Source: CAMPKL01 sp963817465 (GTDB taxonomy: Bacteria; Acidobacteriota; Terriglobia; Bryobacterales; UBA6623). From it: DNA of 64,000 nucleotides. The DNA lies in contig CAWFOP010000017.1 of assembly GCA_963817465.1 (NCBI GenBank), positions 1-64,000 on the forward strand, read 5' to 3'. The notes below the pieces were generated by a model. The model worked only from the letters and a program-made list of their open reading frames with translations, ran no database searches and was not told the origin of the DNA. Numbering within the stretch: position 1 is the first letter of the stretch; each line of letters starts with the position of its first letter. Shown here in pieces: positions 37,782-46,332 of the stretch. The position numbers and the translations under genes were made by a program.

Positions 37782-37875
37782 TGGCGCTCGGTCCTCAGCG
37801 CGACTCCATCGGGCGGGGCCGCGCCGCGGTCAGGATGTAGCGAGACACTAGCTGACTTGCCCAACTCGGTGAATC

Positions 37876-40008
37876 TCAGCGGGACCGCGATGTTGCGTGA
37901 TTGGTTTGGTTCGCGTAGCTCAAGCCAAAGCCGAAAACGTATTTATCCTTCACGCCGTTCTTGTAGGCGTAGTCGAAGGCCTCCGCGTACCCTGGAACGT
38001 CGGGCGCATTCTTATCCACGGCCGCTTGATCCGCCGGAATTGTGAGAGGAAGCTTCCCGGCCGGGTTGAACCGACCGCGGACAACATCCAGCAGGGCCTC
38101 GGCCTTCACGTCGAACGTCGCCAACACCGCCCCGGCTTCGGGTTCAACGTCATTGATGACCCAAGGATTGATCAGGTTGATGACGAGCACGGTCGGCTTG
38201 GCCGCCTCGATCTGCTTGACTCTCGCGACATCGATGCCCGTGAGCTTGCTCAGGGCGATGTCCGCGTAGTCGTGCTCGGGCCTGCTGTAAACACTCGGAC
38301 GGAGCCAAAGCAGGGCCACATCCGCCTGGTCAACAGTGTCCACAACCTGCACGGACGGATCTTTGGCGAGCAGCGCCTTCAGCGCGGCGGTTTGCTGCGC
38401 GCCGTTTGCCGCTTCACGCCTTGGGCCCGGGCGGGCCCTTGCGGCGCCCGCGCCCGCTTCGGGGCCGGCGCCCGCTGCCCCGCCGCGCGGGCCGCGGCCC
38501 ACGGGGAAGGCGCGCCCTGTCTGCGCGACCGGTTCAGCAAACGTCTCCACGTACACCTTTCGTGCGTCCGCTATCGGCAGCAGATTCCGATCGTTGCGCA
38601 AGAGCACGATCGACTTGCGGTGCGCCTCGTCGGCGCGGGCCTGTGAGGCGGGTGAGTCGGCGATCGTTTGAGCCTTTTCGGGATCCGTGTAGGGATTCTC
38701 GAACAGGCCGAGCTGGAACATTTCTTCGAGCAGATGCGTGACCGATGGGTCGAGGTCCGCTTCATCCAGCAGGTGCTGCTTGACCGCGTCAAGGAGCCCC
38801 TGCGGGTCGTTGTTGTCGGAAAACAGACTTACACCCGCTTTGACCGCCTTCGCAAATCGTTGAGGAAGCGTCAGATCCTCGACGCCAAAAGCCATGTGGC
38901 CGAGGATGCCGGAGTCCGTGTTGACGTAACCCTTGAAGCCCATGCGTTCGCGAAGCAGCTTGTTCAGAATCGTTGCATTGTAAGCGCCGCCGACTTCTTC
39001 AAATTGTTGCTTGTCCGATTGCCACCAGTCCGTCGGAAGTTGCTTGCCGCTCTTCGCATTGGACGGGTTGTTGTAGAAGCTCATGATCGAGCTCGTTCCC
39101 GCGTCGACAGCGGCTTGGAAGGGCGGCAGATTGTATTTGAAAAAGCTGCCCGGAGTGGGATAAACCGACCACTGCCCCCACCCGTTGTGCGGGTCCAGGC
39201 CCTTGTCCACGGGGCCGTCTCCAGGGAAGTGCTTCATCGACATGGCGACGGAAGTCGGCCCGAGCGCCCGGCCCTGGAATCCCAGCACGAGCTCGCGGGC
39301 GATATCGGCGCTGAGCTTAGGATCCTCGCTGAACGTGGTCTGGATGCGGTACCAGCGCGGCTCCGTCGCCACATCCACCTGGTATCCGTACATCTTTTCG
39401 ATGCCCGCCGCGCGCCACTCGACACGCGCGGTCTCGGCGAAATCCCGGATGAGCGCGAGATCGTTTGTCGCCGCCAAGCCAAGCGTGCCCGGCCAAGTCG
39501 AGAACTGGCCGGCCGCCTCGGCTTCCTCGTACACGAGGTTGTCTCTGAGGTGGTTGCGGGGGTTGGACGTGAGCACCAACGGAATGCCAAGCCGGGATTT
39601 CGCAGCGATTTCCTGCGAGCTGTTGGCCCGCGCCGCGAGCTCTCGGGCGGTCGGGTTGTCACGCAGGATCAAGTATCGAATGTGGCGGTTGTTGACGTAA
39701 TCTTCCAGCGAGTCGGGCCTGAAGGAGGTGATCTGCATCAACCCCGCCTTCTCCTCCAACGTCATTCTGGAGAGCAGGTCAGCGGCGCGCTTGTCGACCG
39801 GCAAGCGCCAATCCTCGTAGGGGTCCAGAGCGCCGTTGCGGTCCAGATCCTTGAAGGTCAGGTCGCCGACCTTCAGCACGGGCGCGACCCGCGCCTCGAT
39901 CTTCGGCTGCTCGGGCGCCGCGCTCGCTGCGTTGAGCGCCGCAATTGCCAGCGCTGTAACTAGGGCAAGCGAGAAAGACACAAGTAGAACGGCTTTGCGA
40001 CTCGGCAT
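37876..40008 (-). CDS. Glycoside hydrolase family 3 enzyme, secreted
   Basis: GH3 beta-glycosidase of 710 residues. Signal peptide at the N-terminus (VLLVSFSLALVTALAIAALNAASA), DRNGALDPYEDWRLPVDKRAADLLSRMTLEEKAG entry, KHFPGDGPVDKG substrate-site motif and the nucleophile Asp in GYVNTDSGILG. The C-terminal sandwich domain (KSIVLLRNDRNLLPI) is interrupted by a ~35-residue Gly/Ala/Pro/Arg-rich linker (starting RGPRGGAAGAGPEAG). Family members release terminal glucose, xylose or N-acetylhexosamine; the specificity is not evident. It probably works with the sulfatases upstream in the same direction. Confidence 0.9.
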   Translation of the reverse strand: MPSRKAVLLVSFSLALVTALAIAALNAASAAPEQPKIEARVAPVLKVGDLTFKDLDRNGALDPYEDWRLPVDKRAADLLSRMTLEEKAGLMQITSFRPDSLEDYVNNRHIRYLILRDNPTARELAARANSSQEIAAKSRLGIPLVLTSNPRNHLRDNLVYEEAEAAGQFSTWPGTLGLAATNDLALIRDFAETARVEWRAAGIEKMYGYQVDVATEPRWYRIQTTFSEDPKLSADIARELVLGFQGRALGPTSVAMSMKHFPGDGPVDKGLDPHNGWGQWSVYPTPGSFFKYNLPPFQAAVDAGTSSIMSFYNNPSNAKSGKQLPTDWWQSDKQQFEEVGGAYNATILNKLLRERMGFKGYVNTDSGILGHMAFGVEDLTLPQRFAKAVKAGVSLFSDNNDPQGLLDAVKQHLLDEADLDPSVTHLLEEMFQLGLFENPYTDPEKAQTIADSPASQARADEAHRKSIVLLRNDRNLLPIADARKVYVETFAEPVAQTGRAFPVGRGPRGGAAGAGPEAGAGAARARPGPRREAANGAQQTAALKALLAKDPSVQVVDTVDQADVALLWLRPSVYSRPEHDYADIALSKLTGIDVARVKQIEAAKPTVLVINLINPWVINDVEPEAGAVLATFDVKAEALLDVVRGRFNPAGKLPLTIPADQAAVDKNAPDVPGYAEAFDYAYKNGVKDKYVFGFGLSYANQTNHATSRSR

Positions 40009-40103
40009 GTTCGATATTGCCCCACTCTTAGACGCCGCGGGCGGCGTCCCGACACGGCCAGGGATTCCTCTTCGGCCGTTTGACCGCAGTCAGAGTAGCC
40101 GAA

Positions 40104-41000
40104 TCACCACTGCGACGCAAACCGGGCGAACACGGGACCCGTTGCGGGTTCCCTCAGCGGCCTCGTTCCTTCACGAGCTCTTCGAAGAACGCCTTCTCGT
40201 ACTCGGCGACCGCGGCGCGGTAACCCTCCGGGTCGACGAAGGTCTCGGGGCTGTAAGGCCTGACCCGGCTTGTACTTTTCGTGCAGGTTGTACTGCTTGG
40301 CGTGCGAGGACACCCAGACGTCGAGGTTGAGCGCGCGCTGTTTCAGGAACGTCTGCGCGAAATCGCCCGCTACTCCCGGATAAGTCGGCTTGCCCGTCAA
40401 GACCTTGCCGGGGTTGATGGAGGCCATGTTGATGATGCCGACGTTGTAGTCGCGGCCGCCCTCGGAAACCTTCATGGTGTAGCTGACGCTGCCGTTGGTG
40501 TGCCCGGGGGTTTCGACAGCGGTGAGGCGGATGTCGCCGAGCTTGATCACATCGCCGTCGTGAATGACGTGAGAGACCTTGATCGGCTCGTATAACCGCT
40601 TTCCTCCGAAATGCGGATCGGAAAAGCCGCCGTCCTCGAGCAGCGGCTTGTCGGCCGCCGTCGCCCACATCTCCGCGCCCGTTTTTTCCTTGATCTCGGC
40701 CAGAGCGGCGGTGTGGTCGGCGTGCGCTTGGGTGGTCAGCAGGATCTTGACGTCCGAGAGCTTGAAGCCGAGCGATTCGATGCTCTTATTGATCATCGGG
40801 GCGGAATCGTCGTATCCCGTGTTGATCAAGATGTGGCCTTGATCGGAGGTGATCAGGAAGCAGGCCAGGTCGTAAGTGCCGACATAGTAAAGGTTGCCGA
40901 TCACGCGATGCGCCGGAAAGGTAGGCCCTGACGTAGGGTTCTGGGCGGCGGCGGGGGCGAAGGGAAGGACGAGGGCGAGGGCGAGCGGAGCCAGACGCAT
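40104..41000 (-). CDS. Subclass B3-like metallo-beta-lactamase fold hydrolase, secreted
   Basis: Signal peptide (MRLAPLALALVLPFAPAAAQ) and a metallo-beta-lactamase domain. The zinc motif is QAHADH (Gln91, His93, Asp95, His96), with Gln in place of the first His, as in GOB-type B3 enzymes. Further ligands: His in TPGHTNGS and in SSHAKQYNLHEKY. It may hydrolyse beta-lactams or another amide/ester. After KPGQA the frame is disturbed: one extra T at ~40255 moves the family C-terminus (YSPETFVDPEGYRAAVAEYEK) into another frame that stops at 40154. The last ~45 residues of the frame as read are noise. Confidence 0.85.
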   Translation of the reverse strand: MRLAPLALALVLPFAPAAAQNPTSGPTFPAHRVIGNLYYVGTYDLACFLITSDQGHILINTGYDDSAPMINKSIESLGFKLSDVKILLTTQAHADHTAALAEIKEKTGAEMWATAADKPLLEDGGFSDPHFGGKRLYEPIKVSHVIHDGDVIKLGDIRLTAVETPGHTNGSVSYTMKVSEGGRDYNVGIINMASINPGKVLTGKPTYPGVAGDFAQTFLKQRALNLDVWVSSHAKQYNLHEKYKPGQALQPRDLRRPGGLPRRGRRVREGVLRRAREGTRPLREPATGPVFARFASQW

Positions 41001-41095
41001 CCGAATACTATAGCCAAGCGCCGCTCGGCCGATCGGAGGACACGCGAGCGTGCAGTGTCTCAGTTCGGGGTTCGTCCCTCTGCTAAGCTCTCACG

Positions 41096-41293
41096 ATGGG
41101 AAAAGCCGTCGCACCCGGTACGAGCATCGCTATTGGGCTAGCGATCGGGGTCGCTATCGGCGCCGCTGTCGGAGCCGGCCTGTATCGGACTGGCATGGGG
41201 ATGGCCGTGTGTGTCGCCCTCGGGACTTGCCTAGGTTTGCTGTTTGGCGCCGTTGTTGAAGCCGCCGTCAAGCGCAAGGATCGTCAGGCGTAA
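41096..41293 (+). CDS. Small glycine-zipper membrane protein
   Basis: A 65-residue protein made of two hydrophobic helices with GxxxG spacing (SIAIGLAIGVAIGAAVGAGL and VALGTCLGLLFGAVVEAA) and a basic tail KRKDRQA. Small two-helix proteins of this type with IAIG repeats are known but uncharacterised. Convincing by composition. It is divergent from the metallo-beta-lactamase gene. Confidence 0.6.
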   Translation: MGKAVAPGTSIAIGLAIGVAIGAAVGAGLYRTGMGMAVCVALGTCLGLLFGAVVEAAVKRKDRQA

Positions 41294-41562
41294 CCCCCCT
41301 AAGCCAAGGGCCGCAGGGTGAGCGCCCTTGAGGTCCGCCGGAAGCTTCGTCACATCGTTAATGGAGTAGCCGCCCATGCAACCGGAGATGTGAATCCGGC
41401 AGGGCCAAACTGAGACATCACGCCCCAGCGGCATGGCCGCCGTTTGCTAAAATCTCAGCTACCCTCCTGATTTTGCGGCGTCAACCACGTTTAGATCCTT
41501 CGAACTGATTCCCCGGCGCCGTAAGCGCAAGCAGGCGTCGCCGTTATCGTGAACCCGCGATC

Positions 41563-42900
41563 GTGAACGACCTTTCGATTCCGGCGAAATTTCCTGCGCT
41601 GCTGTTCGAGCGCAGCTTTGCGGCCGCATTTCCGGACTCGATGGCGATCCACTGCGTCGTATCGCTGTCCGGTCGCATCGATGAAGGCCGCTTGGCGCGC
41701 GCGGTGAGGCTGGCGCTGGACGCGGAGCCGATTCTGGGCTGCCGCTTCACCGAACACTGGTTTCGCCCTTCCTGGCGGCGCTGCCCCACGTTGGACGATT
41801 TGGGACGCTTCGAGACGAAGGCCAGCTCGGATTTTCAGGCGGACCTGCGGCCGTTTCTGGAGGCGCCTCCGCATCTTCCCTTGCGGGTCTTGCTCTTGCG
41901 CGGCGAGACCGACCTGGTCTGCGTCAGCCTGGATCACCGCGTGGGCGATGGCAAGGCGCTGCAGGATTGTGCGTACCTGCTGGTCGACATCTACAATCGT
42001 CTCGGTGACGATCCGCACTATGTTCCGGTTCCGAACGTCAAGGGCTCCCGGAGCCTGCAGCAGATCGCCGGCCGTTTCAGCGCACGGGAGAAGTGGCGCA
42101 TAGCGCGCCACATCCTGAAGGTTCTGCGAGAGCGCAAGCGCCTCGGGCACTGGAAATATCCCATACAGCGGCAAGGCGGATCGCTGGAATTCGATTATGT
42201 GTCTTGGCGTCTGGACGCCCAACAGGTGCGAGCCATCTTTATGTACGGCGCCAGGCATCGAGCCACGGTCAGCCAGGTGCTTCTGGCCGCCTTCTACCTG
42301 GCCGCCTATGAGGTCCTGCCTCGATCCACCGACGATGTGCTGCCGATGAACGTCGCCGTCGATCTGCGGCGCAATCTGCCCTCGTCGAAAGCGTCGGCCT
42401 TTTCCAACCTGACAGGGAACTCCGTGATCGCCGTCGATCCCAGGTCGGCGACGTCGATGGACGCCGTTTTGCAACAAATCAGGGACCAGATGAAGTCGCA
42501 GCAGAAATACCTGGGGTTGGCGATCAGTTTCTTCGCGTTCGAAACGCTGCCGGTGATCAGACACTTGCTCCCGCTGGTCCCCCAGGCCTGGACGAAGCGT
42601 TCGTACAGGAAGAGACGGGAAGAGGCGCTCGCGAAGGAATTCATTCCCCCTGTGGTCTTGCTCACGCATACCGGCGAGCTCGATGAGCATCGCTTGGCGT
42701 TTGGAGGCGTGCCGGTCGCCGACGCCTATTCCGTGGCTGGAGTGGCCAAGGTTCCTGGGATCCTGGGGTTGTCGGTGAGCGGATTCAGGGGCTCCCTGAC
42801 GCTCTATCTGGGAGTTGGTCCGCGCGGGCTCATGACCAGGATGGCTGAGCACATCAAGGAGCTTCTGCAGGTGGGCGCCGCGGCCGTCGCGAAAACCTGA
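41563..42900 (+). CDS. Stand-alone condensation-type acyltransferase
   Basis: A 445-residue member of the CoA/carrier-dependent acyltransferase superfamily (NRPS condensation domains, PapA-type acyltransferases). The active-site motif HHxxxDG reads DHRVGDG (residues 124-130), keeping the catalytic His125 and the structural Asp129. A second region, NVAVDLRRNLPSS, matches the condensation-domain latch segment. It probably transfers an acyl or aminoacyl group from a carrier protein to an amine or alcohol. GTG start. Convergent with, and only 6 bp from, the adenylating enzyme; the five genes at 41.5-46.2 kb look like one pathway. Confidence 0.8.
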   Translation: MNDLSIPAKFPALLFERSFAAAFPDSMAIHCVVSLSGRIDEGRLARAVRLALDAEPILGCRFTEHWFRPSWRRCPTLDDLGRFETKASSDFQADLRPFLEAPPHLPLRVLLLRGETDLVCVSLDHRVGDGKALQDCAYLLVDIYNRLGDDPHYVPVPNVKGSRSLQQIAGRFSAREKWRIARHILKVLRERKRLGHWKYPIQRQGGSLEFDYVSWRLDAQQVRAIFMYGARHRATVSQVLLAAFYLAAYEVLPRSTDDVLPMNVAVDLRRNLPSSKASAFSNLTGNSVIAVDPRSATSMDAVLQQIRDQMKSQQKYLGLAISFFAFETLPVIRHLLPLVPQAWTKRSYRKRREEALAKEFIPPVVLLTHTGELDEHRLAFGGVPVADAYSVAGVAKVPGILGLSVSGFRGSLTLYLGVGPRGLMTRMAEHIKELLQVGAAAVAKT

Positions 42901-42906
42901 CTAAAG

Positions 42907-44253
42907 TCAGGTGCGCCGCAGCTTCTTGAAGCGCTCGGTGTACTGCCGCTCCTGCGCCACCTCGACCTTGACCGGTACTTTGAAGCTCTCCAATTGTTCG
43001 CGGCATGCCTTGCGGATGGCCTTGCGGAGCGCCTTGTCATCCCCCGCCTTGATCATTGACACGCGGGCGCAGACAATGTTGCCCGTGATCGGATGCGGCT
43101 CGCCGAACACGGTCGCCTCAGCCACGTTGTCAACTTCCTGGATGACGCTCTCGACCTCGGCCGGATAGACCTTCTGCCCGCCGACGTTGATCAGTTCCGA
43201 GTCCCTGCCCAGGATGCGGAAGTACTCGCCGTCGACCTCGACGCGGTCCCTCGTGTCGAACCATCCGTCTGCGGTGAACGGATTCGGCGCATTGAGGTAG
43301 CCGAGCATCGTCGAGGCCGCCTTGACGTGCAGGATGCCGTCCACGACCCGCGTCTGGAACCCCTCGCCGCCCAGCTTGACCCACAGGGAATCGGAAGCCT
43401 TCGACTTCGAGCGCATGATGCCGACCTCGGACAGGCCGTAGGTCTGCACGAGCCGAACAGCCGGAAGGCGGGCGTGAAAATTCTTGAGCGTCGCCTCGGG
43501 CATCGGTTCGGTGCCGTAGGTAACGGTCTGCAAGCTGGACAGATCGAAGTCGCGGTAGGCCTCGCTGATCAAGATCAGATTCAGAAAGGTCGGCGTCGCC
43601 GGCAGCAGTTCAACGCGGTGGCGTTCGATCACTCTCAGTACGGCCGCCGGGCTGCGGTCTTCGACGGTGATCAGGCAGCCCGTGTTCGACAGCGCGTACA
43701 GCATGGTGTTGATTCCGCCGATGTGGTCGAACAACAGGAATGAGATCGCACGCAGCCGGTGGCGCGTGACTCTGAACTTCTCCAGCAGCGGTACGAAGTC
43801 GTGTACCGCCGCCTTGCTCTTGCCGGTGGACCCGGACGAAAACAGGACCAGCCCCGGGCGCCCCCGGTCGCGCAGAGTCCGGTAGAGCGCGTGGTCGGCG
43901 ACATTCGACAGGCGCCTGACCACGACCGAGTCGTCAGAGGCGACTTGGACCGAGACTTCGCCCTCGGCGATCGCTGTAAACTCGTCGCGCTTCGCGCCGA
44001 CGGCCGAAGTCAACGGCACGAGGATGCAGCCGCGATCGAACAGCGCGAGGAGCAGCGCGACCGAGGCGGGAGAGAAATCCGCTTCAAGCATCACCACCTG
44101 GCCCGGGCCAACGTCCTCAGCCGCGAGGCGTTCCCGCCAGTTGTTCAATCGTTCCGCGAGCCAGCCGTATTTGTAGACTTGATCCCGCCAGACCATGGCG
44201 TCGGCGTCGGCGTTGGCTTTGAAGCGCTCCTCGAGGAAATCGATAAACATCAC
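42907..44253 (-). CDS. ANL-superfamily acyl/aryl-adenylating ligase
   Basis: AMP-forming ligase of 448 residues. Motifs: FSSGSTGKSKAAVHDF (ATP loop), VTYGTEPMPEATL, TYGLSEVG, GWFDTRDRVEVDGEYFRILGR and the hinge ELINVGGQKVYPAEVES; the C-terminal catalytic Lys region reads TERFKKLRR. It is shorter than most members (N-terminal domain reduced). It should activate a carboxylic acid and load it onto the carrier protein two genes upstream. Its start codon overlaps the SDR stop by 4 bp (ATGA), so translation is coupled. Confidence 0.88.
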   Translation of the reverse strand: MMFIDFLEERFKANADADAMVWRDQVYKYGWLAERLNNWRERLAAEDVGPGQVVMLEADFSPASVALLLALFDRGCILVPLTSAVGAKRDEFTAIAEGEVSVQVASDDSVVVRRLSNVADHALYRTLRDRGRPGLVLFSSGSTGKSKAAVHDFVPLLEKFRVTRHRLRAISFLLFDHIGGINTMLYALSNTGCLITVEDRSPAAVLRVIERHRVELLPATPTFLNLILISEAYRDFDLSSLQTVTYGTEPMPEATLKNFHARLPAVRLVQTYGLSEVGIMRSKSKASDSLWVKLGGEGFQTRVVDGILHVKAASTMLGYLNAPNPFTADGWFDTRDRVEVDGEYFRILGRDSELINVGGQKVYPAEVESVIQEVDNVAEATVFGEPHPITGNIVCARVSMIKAGDDKALRKAIRKACREQLESFKVPVKVEVAQERQYTERFKKLRRT

Positions 44254-44978
44254 ACGCCTCCCAGATAGACGGTCTGCCCGGTGACCATCGCGCTCTGGGG
44301 ACGGATGAAGAAATCGACGACGTTCGCCACATCGTCGAACTCGGCGAAGCGGTGAATGGCCTGACGTTCAAGCAGCCGCTCGAGCTTCTCTTCCGGTACG
44401 GCGCGAATCAGATCGGTGCGGATCGGAGTCGGGCCGATGGCATTGACGGTGATGTCATGAGAGGCCAGCTCCCTGGCCAGGACTTCAGTGAGCGTCGTCA
44501 CGCCGGCCTTGGACGCGGCGTAGACGGCCTCGCCGGCCAGCTTCAGCGGGACGGCCACCGTGGTGAAGTTGACGATGCGTCCGTATTTCTGCCGCTGCAT
44601 CACCCTGGCCGCCTCGCGGCAGAGCAGAAAAGTCCCGATCAAGTTCGTCTCGAAGACCCGCCGCGCCGTCGCCAGCGGCGTCAGGAGCATGGCGTTCATC
44701 GATGCGATTCCGGCGTTGTTGATGAGCACATCGAGCCGCTTCGAGCGGGCGCGAACCTCACGCACCATCGAGCGAACGTCGTTCTCATCGGTCACGTCCA
44801 CGCGGAAATGGGTGTAGTTGGGAATCGCCTCGGGGATCTCGCCTCGGCTGCACCCGTACACCGTGTAACCCTGCGCGGCGTAGCGCTCGGCGAGGTAGCG
44901 GCCGATCCCCTTGCGCGTGCCCGTGATCAGCATGACGCCGGCGGAGTCTGGCGCGGCCGCCACGTCAGGCCGCCTCAA
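44250..44978 (-). CDS. SDR-family reductase (FabG-like) with Thr in the catalytic Ser position
   Basis: Short-chain dehydrogenase/reductase of 242 residues. Cofactor motif ITGTRKGIGRYLAE, NNAG at 87-90, catalytic Tyr153 and Lys157 in YAASK. The residue 13 before Tyr, normally the catalytic Ser, is Thr140 (NFTTVAVPLKL); Thr occurs rarely there and can keep activity. An early Arg in TRKGIG suggests NADPH. It probably reduces a carrier-bound keto group in the pathway. It overlaps the upstream carrier-protein gene by 14 bp. Confidence 0.88.
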   Translation of the reverse strand: MRRPDVAAAPDSAGVMLITGTRKGIGRYLAERYAAQGYTVYGCSRGEIPEAIPNYTHFRVDVTDENDVRSMVREVRARSKRLDVLINNAGIASMNAMLLTPLATARRVFETNLIGTFLLCREAARVMQRQKYGRIVNFTTVAVPLKLAGEAVYAASKAGVTTLTEVLARELASHDITVNAIGPTPIRTDLIRAVPEEKLERLLERQAIHRFAEFDDVANVVDFFIRPQSAMVTGQTVYLGGV

Positions 44979-45267
44979 CCACGGTTTTCACGTAGTCGAT
45001 AAGCGTGCCCAGGGTCCTGAACGGGCTTCGCTCCATCGACATCGCCTTCTCGTCCGCCAGCGTCGCGGAGATGCCGAACTCGTCGAGTAACTGCTCCTCG
45101 ACCGCGACGATGAATGACACCAGCGCCATGGAATCGATCGTCGCGTTAGGGCCGAACAAGACCGTGCCCGGATCCTTGTTCAGTTGCTGCGCGTCCGTGA
45201 GTTCCTCGTTGATCTCGTCGACGGCGCGGTAGACCAGCGCACGCACCTTTTCGTGCAATGTATCCAT
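44965..45267 (-). CDS. Acyl carrier protein-like phosphopantetheine protein
   Basis: A 100-residue carrier protein. The phosphopantetheine site is IDSMALVSFIVAVEE (Ser46 in DSM), with the preceding helix (VRALVYRAVDEINEEL) and a C-terminal helix (RTLGTLIDYVKTVVEAA) of the ACP fold. Longer than FabF-type ACPs by about 20 residues. It is the likely tether for the acid activated by the ligase and reduced by the SDR. Confidence 0.85.
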   Translation of the reverse strand: MDTLHEKVRALVYRAVDEINEELTDAQQLNKDPGTVLFGPNATIDSMALVSFIVAVEEQLLDEFGISATLADEKAMSMERSPFRTLGTLIDYVKTVVEAA

Positions 45268-45323
45268 TACCTATGCTACCTCGTGTGCGGATGCTTACTT
45301 CAGGGTCGCGCCCACGGCGCGGT

Positions 45324-46190
45324 TCAGGGTGTGCCTTGTAAGCGGAAGACGAACATGCGGTATTGCAGCCGGCCATCCTGGAACGCGCGGTAAGTCTCCG
45401 ACCCGGGCGCGGCAAGAAAATCGACCATGTATTCGTGTTCGCCCGGGTCGCGGTAGGTTCTGACCCGCATATCGCCGATCGCGTCCGACGCCAGCAGCAC
45501 GTTGGGGGTGATGTCAACGTCGCGCACGGTCTCGAAGCGTCTGGCCTCGAGCAGCGCGACGTTTTGTGCGAAGGCGGCGGGAGGCAGGAAATCCGTGTAG
45601 AGGAACCACCCGCCAGGGCGCAGCACGCGGCTCACTTCACTGAAGAACGAAACAGGCGCCGGATAGTTGTGCGACGCCTCAATGTTCGCCACAACGTCAA
45701 CGCTCGCGTCGGCCACCGGCAGAGCCTCAGCATCGCCTTCCTGGAAAGCGAAACCGGGGCGCGTGTGCTGCGCGCGGCAAAACTCCACCGCTTCAGGCGA
45801 CAGGTCGATGCCGAGATACGATTTCGGCGCGAAATAGTCGCGCAGCGTAACCGCTACCGCGCCGCGGCCGCAGCTAACATCGAGCACGTCGGCGCCGTCG
45901 ATCGGGCTATCGCCGAGCACTTCCAGCACCAGTCGACGCGAGGCCGAATCAAAATGAGAGCCCGAGGGGGTGAAACGCGCGAAGCTCGGCTTGTCGTCCT
46001 CGACATAGCCGTAGTTGAGGAAATGGGAGTATTTGCCGATCCGGGCTTTGTTGAGCCTGCGGTTTAAGGCGTCGTACTCGGCCTTGCGCTGCGCCTTTTG
46101 CTCGCCCGCCTCGGGTGATGGCGTCGTCTCGGCGCGAAGGAGGATGTCAAGCACCGGCCACTTCCCGTGGATCGCATCATCACCTGGCAT
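45324..46190 (-). CDS. Class I SAM-dependent methyltransferase
   Basis: A 288-residue methyltransferase with SAM motif I VLDVSCGRGAVAVTLRDYF, an acidic end of strand two GIDLSPEAVEFC, GDAEALPVADASVDVVANIEASHNY and VSRVLRPGGWFLYTDF, as in sterol/phthiotriol-type O- or C-methyltransferases. About 75 residues precede the core. It lies 57 bp upstream of the carrier-protein gene, and is the first gene of the operon MT-ACP-SDR-ligase. Confidence 0.88.
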   Translation of the reverse strand: MPGDDAIHGKWPVLDILLRAETTPSPEAGEQKAQRKAEYDALNRRLNKARIGKYSHFLNYGYVEDDKPSFARFTPSGSHFDSASRRLVLEVLGDSPIDGADVLDVSCGRGAVAVTLRDYFAPKSYLGIDLSPEAVEFCRAQHTRPGFAFQEGDAEALPVADASVDVVANIEASHNYPAPVSFFSEVSRVLRPGGWFLYTDFLPPAAFAQNVALLEARRFETVRDVDITPNVLLASDAIGDMRVRTYRDPGEHEYMVDFLAAPGSETYRAFQDGRLQYRMFVFRLQGTP

Positions 46191-46332
46191 CGTTCACTTA
46201 GTCCTAGACCCACAAGGCCGATCAAAACACAATTATAAGTCAATCTCGCGTTGCCGCATGGGACGATCGATAGCTTCGAGGTCGCCGTGATCCTACAGGC
46301 TTGTTGGTATTGCCTGTCGCGGTTGCGCGTCA

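Noticed and set aside
41491..42852. 453-residue minus-strand frame
   Set aside because: Antisense to the condensation-type acyltransferase, which has the DHRVGDG active site.
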